In this document: positions 1 to 10,550 of the stretch, piece by piece
Layout: the number at the start of each line of letters is the position of its first letter
Numbering within the stretch: position 1 is the stretch's first letter
NCBI GenBank assembly: GCA_946811695.1
Contig: OX328124.1
Coordinates: 25,560,126-25,624,125, forward strand
Length of the DNA stretch: 64,000 bases
Direction: 5' to 3'
Source of the DNA: Gonocerus acuteangulatus
Lineage: Eukaryota > Arthropoda > Insecta > Hemiptera > Coreidae
Notes under the pieces: generated by a model
What the model saw: the letters and a program-made list of their open reading frames with translations, nothing else
Database searches by the model: none
What the model was told of the DNA's origin: nothing
Translations under genes and position numbers: made by a program

Positions 1-1
1 G

Positions 2-121
2 TTATTAACAAACATCCCTCAGCACCAGAGCCTCCGAAGCATCGAACAGAAGGTGAAAACTTTACATGACTCATTTTCTCAGAGTAGTGAGGCGAATCCT
101 TCTTTTCCGCAACAATACTAA
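2..121 (+). CDS. possible C-terminal exon of a gene entering from the left
   Basis: One frame is open from the window edge for 39 codons and stops at TAA 119-121. The peptide is hydrophilic and looks coding (for example RSIEQKVKTLHDSFSQSSE, a short amphipathic stretch, then a Ser/Pro/Gln-rich tail). The segment is richer in G+C than the DNA after it, which drops at once to AT-rich sequence with homopolymer runs. I do not recognise the family and cannot see a splice acceptor because the window begins inside the frame. It could be chance, since 39 open codons is not decisive. Confidence 0.3.
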   Translation, partial: LLTNIPQHQSLRSIEQKVKTLHDSFSQSSEANPSFPQQY

Positions 122-883
122 TCTGTAAAGCAAAATACATTATTAGCGCTTTCTGACACTGATAGTAAGGATATACTTTTTTTATTATTATTCAGAGGGA
201 TGGATTTCTCAGTTTCCTGGAGTATCAATTTACTATGGGGATTTATAGCCAATAGAAATAAATAATTTTGTTTTTATATATGGGTCATTCCATGTCAAAT
301 CAACAAGGGTCATAACCCGACCTTCTTGGATTTTAATAAAATTTGGTAGGTTGGTTACTCTAACAAAAAATAACCAAAAACAATTTTTTTTTAATTTTTT
401 ATCTGTTTCCGTTTTTTTAGTATTAATTTTCAAAGTATTGAAAACCCGCCTTTTTTTGGTCAACTGGAAAATGTTTATTGCTAGTTAGATTAGTTCTAGC
501 TAGAGCAGTCAGCATAGTCTCATTGTTTAGCTTATTAAATGGACTTTAATTTGATATACAACAAGACCAACGTATTACAAATTTTTTGTTTCAAAAAAAA
601 TTTCGAACCCTTGTACGTAACGGTTTTCGAAAAACTGTACTTTTAAAATTCTGAAAAAAATATATTTGAATCTTCAGTTCATTGACTACATATGCTGTAA
701 GTTTCATTATGGGATGGGAACGGGATCATTTTATAACATAATTTTGACTTTATAATTGTCACTGCATAGTTGGTAAAAATATGTTGGAGTGTTGGATATT
801 TCTATTGAAAATTCAGAAATAAGCATCCTTGATCAAAATTTGATTTTTTTTTCAGACAGAACTAAAATTAAAAAGAAGATTTG

Positions 884-922
<39 letters not shown>

Positions 923-924
<2 letters not shown>

Positions 925-1165
925 AACCCAGAAATTTCACCCTTTCATTCCTTTAACTAAGAAAAAAAAATTAAGACTCAACTTTACTCGAACTTCAATA
1001 AAAGTGAAGTTGAACTGGAAGGTAACTGATTTAGACACAGATCCAGTAGCCTTTAATGAAAAAATATGTGGTAGTTTTATTGCCTGTGAATATGACGACC
1101 ACTGGTGGCTGACATGTGCACTCAACAAAGATGAGGAGATGAATGAAATAAAAATTAATATCTAA
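923..1165 (+). pseudogene. coding-like fragment in left arm of the foldback
   Basis: An open frame after the poly-A run encodes a peptide containing VTDLDTDPVAFNEKICGSF and YDDHWWLTCALNKDEEM. The same peptide, with a handful of amino-acid changes, is encoded in the inverted arm at 1377-1583. The pattern (a W-W core, Cys, then an acidic turn) resembles a small module I have seen in uncharacterised arthropod transposon-linked proteins, but I cannot name the family. It has no start context or splice site and ends at TAA 1163-1165. It probably belonged to the ancestral autonomous element. Confidence 0.4.
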
Positions 1166-1376
1166 CATGTCTCAATTATTACAAATTTCATTTTTCAACA
1201 AATGTTTTACATTAGTTTCGACTACAAATGTTGCTGGTTTTATTATGGGATGGCAATGGGATAAAAAAAAAAAAAAAAAAAAAGAAGAAGAAAAAGAGAC
1301 CATTTATAACATTTAATAAAACGGTCATATTCATTTTTTTTTCCATAGTTCTTCAAAAATCGTTTTGTACAAATTT

Positions 1377-1583
1377 TTAAAACATTTTTTGAAAAATGAT
1401 ATTTGTAATAATTGAGACATGTTGGATATTAAATTTTATTTCATCCATCTCCCCATTTTTGTTGAGTGCACATGTCAGCCACCAGTGGTCGTCATATTCA
1501 CAGGCAATAGAACTACCACATATTTTTTCATTAAAGACTACTGGATCTGTGTCTAAATCAGTTACCTTCCAGTTCAACTTCAC
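1377..1583 (-). pseudogene. inverted copy of the arm-encoded fragment
   Basis: This is the reverse-strand counterpart of the fragment at 923-1165. It reads LNWKVTDLDTDPVVFNEKIC and YDDHWWLTCALNKNGEMDE, then runs on to a stop near 1377. Differences from the left copy (A to V, F to S, DEE to NGE, N to D) are mostly amino-acid changing, as expected for neutral decay of the two arms. It lies next to the LINE insertion point at about 1629. Confidence 0.4.
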
Positions 1584-1629
1584 TTTTATTAAAGTTCGAG
1601 TAAAGTTGAGTCTTCAATTTTTTTCTTAG

Positions 1630-4158
1630 AGAAGAAGAGATTTTTATTTACAAATTGAATATACAATATGTACATTGAGTTTTACATGTTATTATATATT
1701 TTACATGTTATTTTGTTTATTGACTAACTAAATACACAATGAGTATTGTTGAAAGTTTGGGAAAAATTATACAAAAACCCAAGCAAAATACGACTATAAT
1801 AAATACAACTGATAATTATTAACTTATATTATATGAGGTCAGGTGTCCAGAAGTATGTGTTTGGTCCATCTGTGGGTGTACCGTCTGAGGGTTTCTTTGT
1901 TGTAATTACCTATTTCAGCTATTAGTGGATTGTCTGATAGTTGTACTGAATGAAAGAATTTAGTCGTGAGTGTGTGTACGTAGTCTGTGATTGTCGGCAT
2001 TTCCAGGTCGTCGTGTATGTCTGTAATTTTAGTGTATCTGGGGTAGTCATTTATAATTCTGAGACAGATGTTTTGGATAACCTGAAGTTTTTTGTAGTTT
2101 GTTGAACAGGTTGAACTCCAAACAGGACAAGCATACAACAGTACAGGGCGTACAATCATTTTATAAAGAATTGTTTTATTTTTCGGGCTTAATTTAGATT
2201 TTTATTAAAATAAGGGAACATTGAGTAGAGTAATTTCATACAACTATCCCGCTTCTGGTTTATGTGCTCGGTGAAGGTGAGACCTCTATCTAGAATTAGT
2301 CCTAAATATTTTGAATGGGGTTTCCATGGAATCGTATTATTTTGAATTTTAATATAAATTTCTTGTCGCGGTCTTCTCTTTGTAAACAGAACTGCTTCTG
2401 TTTTTGTGTGATTTATTTTTATTTTCCATTTCCAATAATATGCATGGATCTTTTTAAAACTACATTGCAATCTGTTTGCTATTGTATCGAGTCTGAATGA
2501 GCTTGTATACAGGGCAGTATCATCGGCAAATAGTGAAAGGCTAGTGTGGGGGAGTGTTGGCAGGTCATTAATATATAAATTAAATAATATTGGGCTTAAA
2601 CAAGAGCCTTGTGGGACTCCGGCTGGTATGGATTGTATGCTTGAAGTTCTTGAGTTTATATTAACGAAGAAAGTTCTGTTTACAAGGAATGAATGTATTA
2701 AGTGAATAAGGTATGGAGGTATGTTTAGGGTAATGAGTTTATATATAAGCCCTTGGTGCCAGACTGTGTCAAATGCCTTCTCCACGTCAATCAGTAGCAT
2801 GCCAGTATGTTTCTTCTCATTAAAATTTTTAGTTATATTGTCTGTTAGCCTTGCAAGTTGCGCTACTGTGGAATGATTTCTTCTAAATCCGAACTGCTCT
2901 TTAATAAGGCATTGATTGTGGGAGATGTATTTATTAATTCTCGATAATATTAATTTTTCAAGAAGTTTGGAAAATATACTGAGGATGCTTATGGGACGTA
3001 AGTTACTGGGGAGGGAGGGGTCCTTGTTTGGTTTAGGAAAGGCTAATAATTTAGCTCTTTTCCAAGTGTCTGGAAAGTGTTTTAATCGAAAGCAACTGTT
3101 ATAAAATTTTGTTAAGCTTATTATTGCTTTTTTGGATATATTTTTGACCAATAAAGGATGAATGTTATCGGGTCCAATAGATTTCTTTGTTTTGATTTGT
3201 TTAATTAGTTTGGCTAGTTCTTTAGGTGTCACTGCTGGAAATGTTCGATCTACTGACTTTTTGAAAAATTTGTTGACTTGACGTCTAATGGTATTCTCAT
3301 GGTGACGAGAGCCGAAATTGTTTGTCAAATAATGAACTTGTTTAAAGTGTTGGGCGAGTAGCTCTGCTTTACTTTGGTCGTCATAAACATATGTGCCCTG
3401 AGTGTTAAGAGGAGGGATGCGTTTATATGATCTAGTGAATTGTTTGTGGATTTTCCATAAGGATCCATCTCCAGGTTTTAATTTTAAAAGAAATTGTTCC
3501 CATTTTTTATTTCTCCATTTATTTAAGCGAGTCCGAGTAAAATGGGTAAGCCAGTTACATTTCCGGGATATTATGGGTGATCGATATCTTTGTGACATTT
3601 TTTTGAATTTATTTTTGATAAAAATAAGATGTTGGAGATAAGAAGGAAGTTGGAAATTTTCAGTATGATTGAGTGTAATAAGTGGAGTGGATTCTTTTAC
3701 GGCTGAGAGAATAATGTTACTAAAGTCTTGCACTGCTATATTTAAATCACTTGGGCAAGTTATTAATGGGTTTATGCATATATTTTCATTTATTATTTTT
3801 CTGTACATTTGCCAATCAGTTTTAGAATAGTGGAGGATTCTTTTTCTTTTTTGGGTTATAAGGGTTTTATAAAGGCAGAATATTATAGGTTCATGATCAG
3901 AGCTTAAGGCGTTTATGGCGACAAGATGGGATAATGTGTCAATATTTTTAGTCAATACCAGATCTATAATACTGGGTTTTAGGTTCTGCTGTGATGGGAA
4001 ATGTGTAGGAGAGTTTGGTGCGTGCAATACTATGTTGTTTCTGGGAATGTAGTTTAGGAGCAATTTTCCATTTCTATTATTGTTGTGGCAATTCCATTGG
4101 ATATGCTTGGCATTTATATCACCCATTAAAATAATCTTTTTATTTATCTGGAATAGAT
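1630..4158 (-). mobile_element. 5'-truncated Jockey-type non-LTR retrotransposon
   Basis: A LINE on the minus strand lies inside the right arm of the foldback. It keeps the C-terminal part of the endonuclease, the whole reverse transcriptase and a 3' UTR ending near 1630 with an AATAAA box shortly before the end. The 5' end is truncated inside the endonuclease next to a T-run at 4159. A likely target duplication is the T-run plus CTTAG at about 1618-1629, matched by T-run plus CCTTAG at about 4175-4191. Removing 1630-4182 would rejoin the foldback arm, which independently supports these ends. Confidence 0.88.
1839..4150 (-). pseudogene. LINE ORF2 (endonuclease / reverse transcriptase), truncated and frameshifted
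   Basis: The main open frame is 2189-4126, 645 codons. In order it shows the end of an EEP endonuclease (GDINAKH near the start, then SSDHEPIIF) and a reverse transcriptase with LRPISILSIFSKLLEKLI, EQFGFRRNHSTVAQL, LLIDVEKAFDTVWH, GVPQGSCLSPILFNLYIND, the catalytic FADDTALY and the thumb motif KYLGLILDRGLTF. The frame breaks near 2189. The continuation KMIVRPVLLYACPVW is in another frame at 1839-2159, so a 1-nt indel has separated the last about 110 residues. There is no ORF1 and the endonuclease N-terminus is missing, so it cannot be active. The order of domains and the lack of RNase H fit Jockey-clade LINEs. Confidence 0.93.
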
Positions 4159-4741
4159 TTTTTTTTTTTTTTTTTTTTTTTTTTCCTTAGTTGTAGGAAT
4201 GAAAGGTTGCAATTTCTGGGTTCCTGTAATTTTTTTTTTTTTTTTCAAATCTTCTTTTTAATTTTAGTTCTGTCTGAAAAAAATTCAAATTTTGATCAGG
4301 GATGCTTATTTCTGAATTTTCAATACAAATATCCATCACTCACCATATTTTTACCAACTACGCAGTGACAATTATAAAGTCAAAATTATGTTATAAAATG
4401 ATCCCGTTCCCATCCCATAATGAAACTTACAGCATATTTAGTCAATGAACTGAAGATTCAAATATATTTTTTTCAGAATTTTAAAAGTACAGTTTTTCGA
4501 AAACCGTTACGTACAAGATTTCGAAATTTTGTTTGAAACATAAAATTTGTAATAAGTTGGTCTTGTTGTATATCAAATTAAAGTCCATTTAATTAGCTAA
4601 ACAATGAGACTATGCTGACTGTTCTAGCTAGAATAGAACTTAATCTACCTAGCAATAAACATTTTCCAGTTGACCAAAAGAAGGCGGTTTTTCAATACTT
4701 TGAAAATTAATACTATAAAAACGGAAACAGATAAAAATTTG

Positions 4742-4794
<53 letters not shown>

Positions 4795-4795
4795 T
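4742..4795. repeat. (TA)n microsatellite
   Basis: An uninterrupted TA run of about 50 bp at the outer edge of the right foldback arm, where the arm end is lost. Confidence 0.95.
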
Positions 4796-7604
4796 ATATA
4801 TACTTAAACTGGATATTTAAGAAGTATTTGACAATTCTGGCTGCAACCAACAGGACGATGAGCTAGTCCACAATTGGTGACCAGGTAATACACTCCCACG
4901 ACTGCTGTATGTATGACTTCAGTCCACTTAATATGTTTTTGTTTATTTCCTGGTCTCTCTATGGCAGGAGCAGGAGAATGGTTACTCTCCTCCAAGCTCA
5001 AGCCAGTGCTTGATGTAATAGTTCTTTCAATAACACTCCTTCCAACAGCAAGGTCTGGCAATTAATTCTCTCTGAAGTAGCCCTCATTCCAGCCCAGGAA
5101 AGATGATCCTGTAGGTGAGCTTCTGTCAGTTTAAGTGTAAACAGTTTGTGGTGGGTGTGCGGTGTACTATTACTTGGGATGGCGGGTCGTAAATTATTAT
5201 TATAAATTACAAACTATCTATCTAATTTTTATAATTATTATTAATGTCCCTTTGGCAATGTCACTCCTTCGCTGTGCCAATATACCCAAAAGATTTAATG
5301 AACAAGATTTGGAATCAAAAGTTAATTGGGTCTTTAATTCTCAGATGTAGAGGTTTTAAAATTTTGGTAGTTTCATAAAACGCTAATGTTTATTAAGCAG
5401 ATGTCTTCGAATTAGATTGTACAGTTCTGTGTTCAGTAAGGAAGAGAATATTGCGTTCATGTACTGTCTGCTAACTTTCAATAAATCATTAATGTCATGT
5501 GGAATAGTTAGCTTACTTTGTCATCCATATTGCATATGTCACAAGTTGATTTATTATGTCCTCTCATGAACTGTTCATTTGTTATTCTAGTGAGGACAAT
5601 TTTAACTGGCTTCAGTACTATTCTCATATTTTGTCACATAGCTCAACGTCCCCTTTTTCTTTGTGTATTTTTTGGTTCATCATTTATTGTCAGTTAGCTA
5701 AATCCAGCTGTCTTAACAATAACTATGAATAGTATAATTAATATAACTATGTTGTTGAGGAACAACATTCCTTTTTGATAACTTATTTTTTAAATTTCTG
5801 ATGTCAAAACAAAAGAATTTAAATTATTTAAACTGAATGAATACCTTTCTTCCAGTGTGGAAGAATGCAGCAGATATAACTGCTTCTCCACAGAATGAAG
5901 TGACTCCAAGACAGATCCATGAATTGAGAACATGTTCCCTTGAGGCCCAAATAGAAACAGAACCACAATCCGTTGCAATAAGTAACTTCTCACCACAAGA
6001 ATCCCACTCTAACGATGTTACGGTTCCATTTGTTGAAGTAACTCTTGAAAATAAAATAGAATGATTACAAGCAGAATAAAATAAGAAATAGAGACTCAGG
6101 TCCTGAAGACTAGAAGGGTTTTCTTAAGTGAAATCAAGCCCTCCTGGATACCATAGGAAACCAGAGAATATTATACATGAATGTAAGATGAATAATATGA
6201 GATGAAAACATTAAAAATCTAACTTGAACAAGAATAAACCCGGCTCCTATTATATTAAATACATAAATGAAAAAGGAATTACTTGTAACTATGCCATGGA
6301 GTATTTAAATCAGCAACATATACATGGGACCCATATGTTTTTCCGGTAGTATCATCCAGTTCAGTTCTTGTTGAAAACGCAACATTGTTTTTTACAGATA
6401 TACAACAAAGAGAGGTCCCTTCATGTAAACTGCAAAATGAAATTCTTCAATTTAATTTTGTGAATGTGAAAGCACAAGTAGAAACAGAATTGACTTTATA
6501 TTGTCAACAAGGCCTAACAAGATAAAATACCAACCAGTCAAAGTCGTTAAATGATTTATTTGACGCTATGTGCTTTCGACGCAAGGTGTAAAGTATATCC
6601 ATATTCATGGCAAAGTAATAGTTTTATCACATTATTTAATCATAACGTTTCCCCCAGTAAAGCATTCAAAAATCTGTTTCGGACAGTTTGTTTATATTCC
6701 GAAACTCTCCATCAAGACTGACTAAGTCAAAGTAAATTAATATACGAAAACTCACTGAAAGTATGAAAGAAAATTCAAAATCTGTACAAGAGTATAAGAT
6801 AATTTAATCATATAATATAACGTATTTTTTGCAAATATATAATTTTAAGTAAAATAGGATTAGGAAGAACACAAACGACAAAGAGGTATATAAATAAACG
6901 ATGGTTATGTTTCCTTTAAAACGTTAACAATTGTATTAAAAAGCCTATAAGATATATAATTTAATTTTTCTAAACACTTAATTGTTCAAAAATAAATTTA
7001 AGAAGCTCAATTTGAGTTTGACCATTTTTATACAACCTTATAAGGTAAAATCTAAAAACCTTCTGTACAACGTATTATGTACTATAACAAATTACAATCA
7101 TTTACAGGTTGCATCTTCCCATTTAACTTAAATTGTGTTAAATAAGTTTATTTTCTTAACTTGAAAACATAAATAGTTTTAAATATAATGAAGATTCAGC
7201 AAATAAAATTAGTAATAATTAAGGTTTTAGCCTTATTTAAGGTAATTAAAGTAGCCGATCACAAAAATATACGAGTTTCGCAGGACTAAAAATGTTTTAA
7301 CACCCTATTGTTTTGGTTAATTTACGTTTTTGTGAAAATTCGAATGAGTAGAAGCGCAGCTACTTCCTCCCCCCCCCCCCTTTTATTTTGAATTCAACAT
7401 TCAAAAGTCTACATTTTTAATTTTGGCTTTTTAAAATTTAAAATTATTTCAGTAAGAATTTAGAGATATTCTTATATCTCAAATCTTGTTTTGAAATGTT
7501 TGGCTCTTTGATTAAAGGACAAAGTGGTTATCTTAATACACTGCACTATCTGGCATTCTTCAAATACTTCACTGATGAGTCAGGTTATTCTATTGTGACC
7601 AAAG
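4796..7604. other. intergenic, no defensible gene
   Basis: The segment has several short open frames. One on the minus strand (4804-5061) contains KHIKWTEVIHTAVVGVYYLV, which recalls a W-T-x-E helix found in some LINE proteins, but it is too short to call. Others at 5162-5350 (+) and 5837-6064 (+) match nothing I know. About 6070-7440 is AT-rich sequence with no pattern I can name. The last part, 7496-7604, is discussed with the myosin light chain gene. Confidence 0.5.
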
Positions 7605-7607
7605 ATG
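7605..7607 (+). CDS. Mlc-c: Mlc-c exon 1 (tentative start codon)
   Basis: In this family the first coding exon holds only the initiator ATG, directly followed by a GT donor. ACCAAAG ATG GTAGGT at 7598-7613 is the nearest upstream ATG abutting a donor-like sequence, and it leaves a 95-nt intron with a good pyrimidine tract before the acceptor at 7702. An alternative is a start exon further upstream. RNA reads would settle it. Confidence 0.35.
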
Positions 7608-10486
7608 GTAGGTTTGTTGAACTAAAATCTTTGTTTGTTTTCTTCTGTTTAAAAAAATTTTAGGTTCGTAATTCTTTGTAATTTTTATTATTTTTCTTTT
7701 AGGCATCTTACTCAGAAGATCAGTTGGCTGGTAAGTCCTAATATAGGTCAGTTATAACATTACGACATTCAGTGGCCTCTACAAGACCATATTTGGTGAT
7801 GTTTTCTGGTAGAATTTTAGCGTTTGCCTTTTCTGAGGCCACACTTATTCAGAGCTCCAATGGGTAGTTGTCCTAAGGGTTACATTGAGACTATTTCAAC
7901 TAATACTATGTATGGGTTTGAAATAGTTAACAGAGTTATGACTTCTGTTGAGGGTACTAATGTAACATTTTATAATTATTAATAATATTGTGTTATATTA
8001 TTTTTTTAAAATTTTCCTTTTGACAGAATTTCAGGAAGCATTCCAACTCTTCGACAGCCGTGGTGACAACAAAATTCATGTTTCCCAAATTGGAGATGCT
8101 TTGCGCGCCCTGGGTCAGAATCCTACTGAGTCTGAAGTAAAGAAATTCACTCATCAGCACAAACCAGGTAATATTTTTAATAATTAATGTTGTGCTAAAG
8201 TTATTACTTGCTCATAAGAATTTCTAAATTTGAGTATTAACTGAATGCTGCCAAGTTTTCCATGGGGTTTTGTTGAATATTAAACATTCAACTCATGAAA
8301 ATGAGTCTTACAAAATTTGCACTTGTTGCTTTAGACATTATTGTTCTACCTTTTAAAGTTGTCTAATGTTACATGTTACTAAAACTCTTAATTTTCAATT
8401 TTCCTACCAATCAAAGCTTCATATATTAAAAATATCAATATAGAATATTGTTTATAATCCTTGTTTTCCTTGAAAAATGTTATACATTTATCAATATTTT
8501 TTAAATTATTAATTCTGAAAGCTGAGTAAAGTTTCTATTGACTGATTCACTCTTGATTTATTTTTGCATTAAGAAAATGTAGATATAATTACCTGTTAAG
8601 CTAACAATGTTAATTATTGTTTTCACAGGTATAGTATTCTAATCGCTATTGAAATTAAATTAAATTTCAATTTTTTTCTGATCCGTATTATATTTATAAA
8701 TTATGTTTTTATAATACTTTATCTCTTAAAGAGGTTTTCTAGGGCGGGGCTTGAATTTGTTCTTTTTCTACCAAAAGTCATCACTTTAAATGACAGTTTA
8801 CTTTTGATAACTTATCTAACTACATACTTTCATATTTTCCTTCTGGTGCACATTTAGGCATTTAATAAGACTAATATATGTTTTCTTCTTGATAAATACA
8901 ATGAGGTTTTAGAATAAGGTACCCAGAAAAATAAAATGTATATATATTCGGAAAAATGACAATTAATCCTATTGGGAAATAATTCTTTTAATTTCACTTA
9001 TAACTTCAGTGTCGATGCCTTTTCTTTTATGTTACAAAAAAAAAAAAAAAAAATCATATTTCCTATCTTGCGTAAAAATTAGATATAAATAGAACATAAT
9101 TGCCTACACTATAAAAAAAGAACGTTAAACTCAAGTAATTGTTGTAGTTAAGAAGTACCTGTAGAGAAAATTGACCATCAAAATATACGCCACCATTAAG
9201 AAATACTGTAATTATACCTGTTCTTCTCGCATAGAATTTTAGCAAGTTCAAAAATAAAAGCATTTTATAGATATAAGTTTTTATTAACAGTGAAGGAGAC
9301 AACCAATCCAATTTGTTAGCTAACCACATCGGACTCCAGCATTATCCTAAACCAATTGGCACATTTTTTTATTTTAATGTTTATTTCTCTATTTTTATTA
9401 TTTTTACTATTATTGGTTCAATGAGCAAGCTTTCTTCTTAAGTGATTTTTTTTTTTATAATTATAATCATTTATATTTATATATCTGGAGAGTAAAAATA
9501 GTCTTCGCATTAATTAAGAGTGATAAAATTCCATTGTTTAAACATCTTTAAGTCTTTACAACAGGATGTATTATAAAATTTGATACAATCCCTTATAGTA
9601 TTTAGTGATTGGGTCCTTTTTTTTGGGCAAGTGAGAGAAAGTTTTCAAGGCCTGACCTAATATGGTCAGATTATAGTTGCGAGTTAGGTCTCTTTCTACT
9701 CATGTCTGCTTCGTTTCACTTTCAATTGGTTTACTTATATTATCCTTTTAAAAGTTATAAACTTTTAATTCATATCCGCTGATATTTTATCAAGTAATAC
9801 TGTTTATTTTTCTTTAAATTTTTAAATCTTGAATACTTTAAAATTTGTTTTTTTTCTCAGGCAAGGCCAGTTTCTGGTATAAACATTTCCAGTAGTGAAG
9901 TTATTTTTTTCTATAATCCAAAATCACATTTTTTATGCTAAAAATCTTAATTTTGGGCGAAAACATTTAATAATTATTCCATAGGCCAGAAAATCCCAAG
10001 TTGCCAGACCCAAGTAACACAAACCCTTAATTAACTTAATTTTCATGTAAACTTAAAAAAAGCTGAATTTTTTAACTGAATGTGCTTAAATAATTCAATT
10101 TTTGAAAGTATAAAAAAAATAATTCTACAAAAATTACGACCAGTATGAGCAGATTATTAATTTGAATCCGGATTAACTCCCCCCTCCCTCTATCGTTTGC
10201 TAGGGGAATACTATATACCAAATTTTGTGGTGAAGAACAAAATCTCTGGCATGTAACGTGTTGACAGACACACACACATATACATATACTAGGTAGTTGG
10301 TAAAAGCTTATTAAGTCTTCAATAGTTTTGTATATTATATTACATTTTTGTTGTGGAAACGTTTCGGCTATAAGCCATTTTCAATCCAATTGTCTGTGAT
10401 TACAATTAATTATACTGGTTGAAGACTTAATAAGCTGTTACCAACTACCTAGAACATCTTAGTTTTCAACTTAGGATCTACAACAC

Positions 10487-10550
<64 letters not shown>

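Larger units (their letters stand above)
395..4740. mobile_element. large foldback element, right arm split by a LINE
   Basis: Sequence from about 395 to 1215 returns in reverse complement, first at about 1370-1629 and then at about 4183-4740. The two right-hand pieces are separated only by the LINE at 1630-4158. The spacer between arms is about 155 bp and holds a poly-A run at 1261. Landmarks in both arms: GGAACCCAGAAATTTC (924 and, inverted, about 4205), TGATCAAAATTTGA (830 and, inverted, about 4290) and the Phe/Trp-rich coding fragment. The left arm may begin at about 281 with GGGTCATTCCATGTCAAATC. The matching right end is replaced by a TA microsatellite at 4742. No target duplication was identified, so the superfamily is open. 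Confidence 0.7.

Noticed and set aside
881..922. poly-Lys start of an open frame
   Set aside because: It is a poly-A run. Only the sequence after it is counted as a coding fragment.
4804..5061. LINE-derived ORF on the minus strand
   Set aside because: A single W-T-x-x-x-H-T-x-V phrase is not enough to assign it.
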